64,000 nucleotides of DNA, from positions 27,160,340-27,224,339 of the forward strand of contig CM049322.1 of NCBI GenBank assembly GCA_026874595.1, read 5' to 3'. The notes beneath the pieces are model-generated. The model searched no databases and was not told where the DNA came from. It saw only the letters and a program-made list of their open reading frames with translations. Made by a program: the position numbers and the translations under genes. Of the stretch, positions 39,901 to 52,357 are shown in pieces (positions within the stretch are counted from its first letter, which is position 1; each line of letters opens with the position of its first letter). This stretch comes from Sipunculus nudus (lineage: Eukaryota; Annelida; Sipuncula; Golfingiida; Sipunculidae).

Positions 39901-42900
39901 AGGTACAGATACTGGTTAAACGTCACTGAACGACGAAGGTCGTGGATTCAGGTACAGATCCTGATTAAACATCACTGAATGACAGAGGCTGTAGGCTGAG
40001 GTACAGACACTGGTTAAACGTCACTGAAGGACGAAGGTCGTGGGTTCAGGTACAGATACTGGTTAAACATCACTGAATGACAGAGGCTGTAGGCTGAGGT
40101 ACAGATACTGGTTAAACGTCACTGAAGGACGAAGGTCGTGGATTCAGGTACAGATCCTGATTAAACATCACTGAATGACAGAGGCTGTAGGCTGAGGTAC
40201 AGACACTGGTTAAACGTCACTGAAGGACGAAGGTCGTGGGTTCAGGTACAGATCCTGATTAAACATCACTGAATGACAGAGGTTGTAGGCTGAGGTACAG
40301 ATACTGGTTAAACATCACTGAAGGACGAAGGTCGTGGGTTCAGGTACAGATACTGGTTAAACATCACTGAATGACAGAGGCTGTAGGCTGAGGTACAGAT
40401 ACTGGTTAAACATCACTGAAGGACGAAGGTCGTGGGTTCAGGTACAGATACTGGTTAAACATCACTGAATGACAGAGGCTGTAGGCTGAGGTACAGATAC
40501 TAGTTAAACGTCACTGAAGGACGAAGGTCGTGGATTCAGGTACAGATCCTGATTAAACATCACTGAATGACAGAGGCTGTAGGCTGAGGTACAGACACTG
40601 GTTAAACGTCACTGAAGGACGAAGGTCGTGGGTTCAGGTACAGATACTGGTTAAACATCACTGAATGACAGAGGCTGTAGGCTGAGGTACAGATACTGGT
40701 TAAACATCACTGAATGACAGAGGCTGTAGGCTGAGGTACAGACACTGGTTAAACGTCACTGAAGGACGAAGGTTGTGGGTTCAGGTACAGATACTGGTTA
40801 AACATCACTGAATGACAGAGGCTGTAGGCTGAGGTACAGATACTGGTTAAACATCACTGAATGACGAAGGTCGTGGGTTCAGGTACAGATACTGGTTAAA
40901 CATCACTGAATGACAGAGGCTGTAGGCTGAGGTACAGATACTGGTTAAACGTCACTGAAGGACGAAGGTGGTGGATTCAGGGACAGATCCTGATTAAACA
41001 TCACTGAATGACAGAGGCTGTAGGCTGAGGTACAGATACTGGTTAAACGTCACTGAAGGACGAAGGTCGTGGGTTCAGGTACAGATACTGGTTAAACATC
41101 ACTGAATGACAGAGGCTGTAGGCTGAGGTACAGATACTGGTTAAACATCACTGAAGGACAAAGGTCGTGGGTTCAGGTACAGATACTGGTTAAACATCAC
41201 TGAATGACAGAGGCTGTAAGCTCAGGTACAGATACTGGTTAAACGTCACTGAAGGACGAAGGTCGTGGGTTCAGGTACAGATCCTGATTAAACATCACTG
41301 AATGACAGAGGCTGTAGCCTGAGGTACAGATACTGGTTAAACGTCACTGAAGGACGAAGGTCGTGGATTCAGGGACAGATCCTGATTAAACATCACTGAA
41401 TGACAGAGGCTGTAGGCTGAGGTACAGATTCTGGTTAATATCACTGAAGGAGGAAGGTCGTGGGTTCAGGTACAGATACTGGTTAAACATCACTGAATGA
41501 CAGAGGCTGTAGGCTGAGGTACAGATACTGGTTAAACGTCACTGAAGGACGAAGGTCATGGATTCAGGTACAGATCCTGATTAAACATCACTGAATGACA
41601 GAGGCTGTAGGCTGAGGTACAGATACTGGTTAAACATCACTGAAGGACGTAGGTTGTGGGTTCAGGTACAGATACTGGTTAAACATCACTGAATGACAGA
41701 GGCTGTAGGCTGAGGTACAGATACTGGTTAAACGTCACTGAAGGATGAAGGTCGTGGGTTCAGGTACAGATCCTGATTAAACATCACTGAATGACAGAGG
41801 CTGTAGGCTGAGGTACAGATACTGGTTAAACATCACTGAAGGACGAAGGTCGTGGGTTCAGGTACAGATACTGGTTAAACATCACTGAATGACAGAGGCT
41901 GTAGGCTGAGGTACAGATACTGGTTAAACATCACTGAAGGACGAAGGTCGTGGGTTCAGGTACAGATCCTGATTAAACATCACTGAATGACAGAGGCTGT
42001 AGGCTCAGGTACAGATACTGGTTAAACATCACTGAAGGACGAAGGTCGTGGGTTCAGGTACAGATACTGGTTAAACATCACTGAATGACAGAGGCTGTAG
42101 GCTGAGGTACAGATACTGGTTAAACATCACTGAAGGACGAAGGTCGTGGGTTCAGGTACAGATCCTGATTAAACATCACTGAATGACAGAGGCTGTAGGC
42201 TCAGGTACAGATACTGGTTAAACATCACTGAAGGACGAAGGTCGTGGGTTGAGGTACAGATACTGGTTAAACATCACTGAATGACAGAGGCTGAAGGCTG
42301 AGGTACAGATACTGGTTAAACGTCACTGAAGGACGAAGGTTGTGGTTTCAGGTACAGATCCTGATTAAACATCACTGAATGACAGAGGCTGTAGGCTGAG
42401 GTACAGATACTGCTTAAACATCACTGAATGACAGAGGCTGTAGGCTGAGGTACAGATACTGGTTAAACGTCACTGAAGGACGAAGGTCGTGGGTTCAGGT
42501 ACAGATCCTGATTAAACATCACTGAATGACAGAGGCTGTAGGCTGAGGTACAGATACTGGTTAAACATCACTGAAGGACGAAGGTCGTGGGTTCAGGTAC
42601 AGATCCTGATTAAACATCACTGAATGACAGAGGCTGTAGGCTCAGGTACAGATACTGGTTAAACATCACTGAAGGACGAAGGCTGAAGGCTGAGGTACAG
42701 ATACTGGTTAAACGTCACTGAAGGACGAAGGTCGTGGTTTCAGGTACAGATCCTGATTAAACATCACTGAATGACAGAGGCTGTAGGCTGAGGTACAGAT
42801 ACTGCTTAAACATCACTGAATGACAGAGGCTGTAGGCTGAGGTACAGATACTGGTTAAACGTCACTGAAGGACGAAGGTCGTGGGTTCAGGTACAGATCC

Positions 42901-45900
42901 TGATTAAACATCACTGAATGACAGAGGCTGTAGGCTGAGGTACAGATACTGGTTAAACATCACTGAATGACAGAGGCTGTAGGCTGAGGTACAGATACTG
43001 GTTAAACCTCACTGAAGGACGAAGGTCGTGGGTTCAGGTACAGATACTGGTTAAACATCACTGAATGACAGAGGCTGTAGGCTGAGGTACAGACACTGGT
43101 TAAACATCACTGAAGGACGAAGGTCGTGGGTTCAGGTACAGATCCTGATTAAACATCACTGAATGACAGAGGCTGTAGGCTGAGGTACAGATACTGGTTA
43201 AACGTCACTGAAGGACGAAGGTCGTGGGTTCAGGTACAGATACTGGTTAAACATCACTGAATGACAGAGGCTGTAGGCTGAGGTACAGATACTGGTTAAA
43301 CGTCACTGAAGGACGAAGGTCGTGGGTTCAGGTACAGATCCGAATTAAACATCACTGAATGACAGAGGCTGTAGGCTGAGGTACAGATACTGGTTAAACG
43401 TCACTGAAGGACGAAGGTCGTGGGTTCAGGTACAGATACTGGTTAAACATCACTGAATGACAGAGGCTGTAGGCTGAGGTACAGATACTGGTTAAACGTC
43501 ACTGAAGGACGAAGGTCGTGGGTTCAGGTACACATCCTGATTAAACATCATTACTGTTAACTTGATGAAATTGGTTACGGTTGAAGCTATTTCTGTTAAG
43601 TATTACAGAGGCTGTCGGGCAGTGAAAAATTGGTAAAATTACATCACTGCTGATTGGATACTCAACTGATAATACATTTTACCAAATCGGTATACCATGG
43701 GATTTTTGTAGTTTACTTTAAAATGACTTATATATATATATATATATATATATATTGATTTTTACCTGTTGGCGCTCGTTGCCGAACATAATAAACCTTT
43801 GGTCATGAGACACGTAATATGGCCCTTTGTTCAACTGAGACTACAATGAAATATATTTAAAGCTGGTTAATACACATGTGGAACCAACAACAGCCTGCCA
43901 TCAGTACATAACACCCTGGGAGAAATAAAATGAAATAAAATAAAATACAGGTTAGGGAGATGATGAAGGTGAGTATAACATACAGATAATCAAATGAAGC
44001 TCCTACAACGGCCATCAACAGAGCGTGCACCCACTGAGGCGCATCCCCATAGGACGTAGGTCCTACCAACAACCATTATCAACAATACTAACGCTCTAAT
44101 TAACCACCTACAACCAACATTACACTGCAAACAAAACGCCGAACAGCAGTATCTACAGCACCGTCAACACTGTTTGCACGCACACCTTCAACAACAATAC
44201 AACAACAACTAACTCTATCTTCACTATCAACAGCACAACCAACATCACTTTACCAACACAATTAACACTACCTACACTATCAACAACAGAACCAACATCA
44301 CTATACCAACACAACTAACACTATCTACACTATCAACAACACAACCAACATCTCTATAACAACACAACTAACACTACCTACACTATCAACAACACAACCA
44401 ACATCTCTATAACAACACAACTAACACTACCTACACTATCAACAACACAACCAACATCACTATACCAACACAACCAGCACTACCTACACTATCAACAACA
44501 GAACCAACATCACTATACCTACACAATTAACACTACCTACACTATCAACAACACAACCAACATCACTATACCAACACAACTAATACTACCTACACTATCA
44601 ACCAACACAAATAACAACACCAACACAACTAACACAACCAACACCACAACCAACACAAATAACAACACCAACACAACTAACACAACCAACACCACAACCA
44701 ACACAATACCAACACAACAACACTACCAACATCACTATAACAACACAACTAACACCACCAACAACACAACCAACATCACTATACCAACACAACTAGCACT
44801 ACCTACACCATCAACAACACAACCAACATCACTATACCAACACAACTAACACTACCTACACTATTAACAACACAACCAACATCACTATACCAACACAAAT
44901 AACACTACCTACACCATCTACAACACAACCAATACAATTACACCAATACCACAACAAAAAACACAATACCAACACAACCAACATAACCAACAACACAATA
45001 CCAACACAACTAACACAACCAACACCACAACCAACACAAATAACAACACCAACACAACTAACACAACCAACACCACAACCAACACAATACCAACACAACT
45101 AACACAACCAACACCACTTTACCAACATAACTAACACCAGTATACCAACATCACCACGAATACAAATAACACTACCTACATCATCTACAATACCAGTATA
45201 CCAACAGAACTAACACAACCTACACTACCAACAACATATCTAACATATCACTTTACCAATACAACTCACACAACCTACACTACCAACAACATATCTTACA
45301 TATCACTTTACCAATACAACTCACACAACCTACACTACCAACAACATATCTTACATATAACTTTACCAATACAACTCACACAACCTACACTTCCAACAAC
45401 ATATCTTACATATCACTTTACCAATACAACTCACACAACCTACACTACCAACAACATATCTTACATATCACTTTACCAATACAACTCACACAATCTACAC
45501 TACCAACAACATATCTTACATATCACTTTACCAATACAACTCACACAACCTACACTACCAACAACATATCTTACATATCACTTTACCAATACAACTCACA
45601 CAACCTACACTTCCAACAACATATCTTACATATCACTTTACCAATACAACTCACACAACCTACATTTCCAACTACATATCTTACATATCACTTTACCAAT
45701 ACAACTCACACAACCTACATTTCCAACAACATATCTTACATATCACTTTACCAATACAACTCACACAACCTACATTTCCAACAACATGTCTTACAGATCA
45801 CTTTACCAATACAACTCACACAACCTACATTTCCAACAACATGTCTTACAGATCACTTTACCAATACAACTCACACAACCTACACTTCCAACAACATGTC

Positions 45901-48900
45901 TTACATATCACTTTACCAATACAACTCACACAATCTACACTACCAACAACATATATTACATATCACTTTACCAATACAACTCACACAATCTACACTTCCA
46001 ACAACATATCTTACATATCACTTTACCAATACAACTCACACAATCTACACTTCCAACAACATATCTTACATATCACTTTACCAATACAACTCACACAATC
46101 TACACTACCAACAACATATCCTACATATCACTTTACCAATACAACTCACACAACCTACACTACCAACAACATATCTTACATATCACTTTACCAATACAAC
46201 TCACACAACCTACATTTCCAACAACATATCTTACATATCACTTTACCAATACAACTCACACAACCTACATTTCCAACAACATATCTTACATATCACTTTA
46301 CCAATACAACTCACACAACCTACATTTCCAACAACATATCTTACATATCACTTTACCAATACAACTCACACAACCTACATTTCCAACAACATATCTTACA
46401 TATCACTTTACCAATACAACTCACACAATCTACACTACCAACAACATATCTTACATATCACTTTACCAATACAACTCACACAACCTACACTACCAACAAC
46501 ATATCTTACATATCACTTTACCAATACAATTCACACAACCTACACCACCAACAACATATCTTACATATCACTTTACCAATACAATTCACACAATCTACAC
46601 TTCCAACAACATATCTTACATATCACTTTACCAATACAACTCACACAATCTACACTTCCAACAACATATCTTACATATCACTTTACCAATACAACTCACA
46701 CAACCTACATTTCCAACAACATATCTTACATATCACTTTACCAATAGAACTCACACAATCTACACTTCCAACAACATATCTTACAAATCACTTTACCAAT
46801 ACAACTCACACAATCTACACTTCCAACAACATTTCTTACATATCACTTTACCAATACAACTCACACAATCTACACTTCCAACAACATATCTTACATATCA
46901 CTTTACCAATACAACTCACACAACCTACACTACCAACAACATATCTTACATATCACTTTACCAATACAACTCACACAATCTACACTACCAACAACATATC
47001 TTACATATCACTTTACCAATACAACTCACACAACCTACACTTCCAACAACATATCTTACATATCACTTTACCAATACAACTCACACAATCTACACTATCA
47101 ACAACATATCTTACATATCACTTTACCAATACAACTCACACAACCTACACTATCAACAACACAACCAACACCACTATACCAACAACATTACCAAAACAAC
47201 TAAACCACCAAACGCTACCAAAAGCAACACAAAACTACTTACACCAACTGACATTAATCAAACACCAAAAATTACCAAAAGCAAGAACAACACTACTTAA
47301 ACCAATTAACATTAATTAAACACGAAACGCTACCAAACGCAACAACAACACCACTTACACCAACTAACAAAACTAAAACACCAAAAGCAACAACAATCTA
47401 TCCAACAACAATTCCAATATAATCAACAGCATTGTATGATCATTTGTATAAACTTTAGGTATAAACTTTAAACTACAGGGTATAAACATTAGTATTAACG
47501 CCATCAAAAGTAAATGAGCAACACCAACACTATAAGCGTGCAACGTGTGCACCATCAATACCAAGGCTAACAGTCATTATTTCGTTAATTGCAGTTTCCA
47601 TTCCGAAGTTCTTGGACTCTTGTCACGAGTGAAAGTTTAAAAAAAAATACATAATGAAAATATTTGGATCCATCTGCAAAACCATAAATATTCATAATAT
47701 TATCTCCATCAAAACAATGAATATTCATGATATAATCTCCATCAAAACCATGAACATTCATAATATTATTTCCATCAAAAACCCTGAATATTCATGATAT
47801 AATCTTCATCAAAACCTTAAACATTCATGATATTATCTCCATCAAAACCATGAACATTCATGTTATATCCTCCATCAAATCCATGAATATTCATGATATC
47901 TCCTTCAAAACAATGAATATTCATGATAATATTTCCATCAAAACCATGAATATTCATGTTATTACCTTCATCAATGATTTCACTGAGGACATAATACATT
48001 TTAAATTTTTAATAAACTATGAACGTTTGAAAAACCCGGCCCATCTGAATGTGAACAGCACTGGACTACAGTAGTCAAAATTACGCCAGCACCTGAACAC
48101 TACAAATGGAGTCTACATTTCAATTCACTTTTGAGAGGCACCATACACTCGTATATTGTCTCAATACTAGTTAATAACCCATAAGATAGAGAAAAACAAC
48201 AAATAGAAAAAAGTTAGTAAAAACAATAGATTTCTAGGTGATCATTATATACTAGGGTGTACTTACAAATGTGTCTGCGTGCAGCAGAGTCTCCGTTGTG
48301 TTGGTGTCCACGTTAAAGGTTGACAGGTCACCTTCCGCAGTCACGAACCGGTACTTGTTCACTCCTTGAAATATACTACCATTGTGAATGAGGCAAACGG
48401 CAGAGGAAGTACATCCACTATATAATCCACTGTTTGGCGGTTTGTCTATAATTATCTGTTTGGCGATATCTCTTAAACCCTCTGTTTGGCGGTATCTCTT
48501 AAACCCTCTGTTTGGTGGTATCTCTATAACCTCTGTTTGGCGATATGTCTACAATCCTCTGTTAAATGGTATCTTTACATTCCTCTGGCGCTATCTCTTT
48601 AATTATCTATTTGGCGGTATTATCTACAATAATCTATTTAGTGGTTACACTAAAATCCTGTGTTTTACAATAATTAGTAAGTAAAGATGCAACACCAAAA
48701 TAATATAATCTTAAGTAGTAGGCAGGTTGGCAAAGTGATGTCAACAGCAGAAAAATACCAAGTGAGTGCTTTCCAGAAGAGCTGAGAGACTGTGTTGGCC
48801 CGCAACCTTAGACATACCAGCATGTATGACACAAATCAAATAAGTATTCTTGCAACTTTTTGTAAGCTTAGATATCATGATAAACACCAAAATTCCGTTA

Positions 48901-51900
48901 ACTGCAATATCACTCACCTGTGAGCCAAGTCAAAGAGTAAAACTTTGGTGTGAATTCCCCGCTGAAGACGTCGTTGAAAGTGAAGGGTGTTCTCTGTATC
49001 TGTCTTTTCTGGCGAGCTGAAGATCAAAGGAACAGTATTATTGTATTGACGACTCCACGGGAAATAAGCCAGTGTCACAAACTAACATTGTTTTATCATC
49101 CTGCATGAAGGCCCACAGGCGATAGTTATCACTACAATATGTTTGTCAAGAAATTAAACAAATGAAACCTGATGGAATTCTTGTGTATGAGAAATCTTTT
49201 TCTCATGAAGACACGCCTCATTTCTTTTGTCAATAATACTTGTCAAGGACCATCAAATGCAAATATGTGCAAAACCAGCCCTGTTAAATAATTTGCCAGA
49301 TCTCTTACTTAATATGGTAGTATTCTAAGAATTGCATTTCATACAATTTGTAATTCATTTTCTCCATTCTTATTGTACCATGCATATTCAACGTGAATGC
49401 AGTATTTTCATATGGACCTACATATATATACACTTGTAAATTTTATTTCATTGTTTCAGTTTTCAAAAGGGATTGTGATTATGATAACGATTCAAAGCAC
49501 CAAGCAATCTGTATTGATCTATGTGAAAATAAAAGAACTTAAATGAACAAAGTCACTTGAAGGTTAAGTAAACCTTTTCCACGTGCGTTTGTTAGGATTT
49601 CGTCCAACAAAATGTTGCAGTAACAAAATCAAAGCCAATCATTATTTTTCAATAGTGGAGTAGTTTTTTTCTGGTTTGCATTAAACTTTCTTGAAATATA
49701 ACAAATTGGATGATCTATGCTATCATTGCCTTCTTGTAACAACACAGCACCAGCAGCAGTATCATTAGCATCTACAGCTAACTTAAAAAGGAACAGAAAA
49801 GTTTGCAGCTGCTAAAACTGGTGAACTTTGCAGAATTGCTTTCAAATTCTGAAATGCATTTTCACACTGAACATTCCATACAAATTGTGTTTCTTCTTTA
49901 ACAAATTTTTCGGCTACAGCAGAAAAATTTGGACAAAACATCCTGTAGTATCCAAACCAAACCAAGGAAACGCATTATTTGCTTTTTGTTTTCTGGTCTA
50001 GGAAATGCAGAAATAGCACTTATTTTAGCATCAACAGGTTTTACTTGACCCTGCCCTACCATATGACCGTAAAATGTTACTTGTGCATGACAAAACTCAT
50101 ATTTTACTAAGCTGATGGTCAGACATGCTTCGCTAAGTCTTTCGAAGAGGTCGCGAAAGATTTACAGATGTTTCTCCCTGGTGTCGCGGTACACGACGAG
50201 GTCATCAATATATGCGTCGAGGCCCTGAATGTCCTTGACAACCATATGGATTAGCCGCTGGAACGTGGAATAACTTTATACTGGTACATTCCTTGCGGCG
50301 TCACAATTGCGGACACTTCTTTCACTCGTTCTGTCTTTCATCAGGATTTGGCACAAGAATACATGGTGAACTGCAGTTACTGTTACTAGGTTCAATAAAA
50401 TCATTGTCAAGTAAATATTGAACCTCATCTTGTAGATACTTTTCTTTTTTGGATTTAGTCTGTAAGGATGCTGCTTGACTGCGCTTGCCTCGCCAACATC
50501 GACGTCATGGCACATATGTTAGTTCGCGTTGGAATGTTACTAAACAAATGTTCATAATTCCGCGGCAGGTTCTTGAGGTCTTGTTGTTGTTGTGCGTTAA
50601 GGTGTGACAGTTTGGCATCCAGTTTGTTAAGCACGTCTTAATTTTTTCGTGGTACTTGCCGAGACTGAATTTCTACATCACACTTACAATCAGTATCTAC
50701 TTTAACTGGGTCAGGGTAAGTTTTTACACAATTAACAGCAGTAACATTATATAAAATATCTGATGTGCTATTTCTGTCATAATATAGTTTCAACATGTTA
50801 ACATGGCACAGATGTTTTTTCTTACGCCTATCTGGTGTTAACAGTATGTAATTTAAATCACTGACTTTCTTGTCAACAATGTAAGGACCAAAATACCTTG
50901 CTTGCAGAGGTCTGCCATGGATAGGTAGTAAGGCAAGGACCTGTTCACCAGGCTCCAATGTCCTACTTACAGTGTGCTTGTCATACTTTGTTTTCATTTT
51001 ACTTTGTGTAGATTTTAGATTAGACTTCCCAATCTCACAAGCATTGTGTAATTTAGTGCCAAAGAAAGACACATACTGCAATAAACTAAGAGAATCGGGA
51101 TTTTCAAACAAGAGTCTTTCTTTAAGCAGTTTTAATGGACCGCGAACTGAGTGTCCGAAAACTAGTTCAAAGGGACTGAAACTCAAGGACTCTTGAAATG
51201 ATTCTCTGACAGCAAACAGCGATCGGTTGATTCCGTCATCCCAGTTTTTCTGTGTGTCATAACAGTAAGTCCTAATCATGTTTTTTAATGTCTGGTGAAA
51301 ACGCTCGAGGGCGCCCTGACTTTCAGGATGGTATGGCGAAGAGCTGTACTGTTCTATACCTAGCTCAAGCATAACTTGCTGGAATTAGCCAGACATAAAA
51401 TAAGACCCTTGGTCAGACTGGACGGATTTTGGTAATCCAAAAGTTGTAAAAAAACCTGGTCAGAGCCTTGACAACACTTTTGGCATTTATTTTGCACAAT
51501 GGTATTGCCTCAGGGAACCCCAGGGAACCGCACATAATTGTCAGAAAGTTTTCTTGTTCAGATTTTGTTTGGTCCAACACAATCAACAATAATCCCACTG
51601 AATGGTTCCTAGAAAGCAGGAATAGGCCTAAGTGGGGCCTTAGGAGGACTCTGAATGGGCTTGCCTATCATCTGGCATGTATGGCATTATTTACAATATT
51701 GTACAACATCTGTCCTCAGGTTAGGCCAATAGAAATGTGTACTAACTTTCTGATAATTTTTATTTATATCTAAATGGCTAGACAAAGGAGCAACATATGC
51801 CATGCTTAGAATTTCATTGCGATAGCTTTTGGGCATCACTATTTGATGTTTGATAGCCCACTCATCATCAGCTCATTCATCAGGTGGTTGCCATTTACGC

Positions 51901-52299
51901 ATTAGCACTCCTTTTTTAACACAGAAACAAACTGGGTTTTGTGACAGTTCATCTTTAGAAACTGCCCTTGGAAACAAACATGAAATATCAGGGTCATTAT
52001 GCTGTTCTGCGATAAGTTCTGACCTTGAAAATGCTGCATCCTGTACGAGCGAGTCGTTAGACGAGTCACTAGTGACTCCCAGTGTGTTTTTCTTGGCCAT
52101 AGACCTAGTTACAGCCCAAGAAGGATACAAACCAGGAATTGTCTGACTTTCAGGATCAGTGTCCTGATCAAGTGACGGCTTTTCTGCCACTATTGGCTGT
52201 ACTTTGTCACCTGCAACATCATTGCCTAGCAGCAACTGAATTCCCTAAAAGGGTAAAATAGTTCTTATGCCCAAAGTAATATTCCCAGAAATTAAATCT

Positions 52300-52357
<58 letters not shown>

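Noticed and set aside
26434-43551. CRISPR-like array
   Set aside because: Repeats are head-to-tail with no unique spacers, and the context is a eukaryotic intron.
44598-45098. Cys/Val/Gly-rich minus-strand ORFs
   Set aside because: Translation of the complement of an AC-rich repeat; low complexity only.
45786-47319. Three overlapping plus-strand ORFs of 504, 492 and 283 codons
   Set aside because: All three frames of one 55-bp repeat are open because the strand lacks G; rotation of the same peptide in three frames, no domain and no gene context.
50972-51196. Plus-strand ORFs across the integrase remnant (also 51468-51773 and 51850-52146)
   Set aside because: Shadows of the minus-strand integrase and protease coding sequence.
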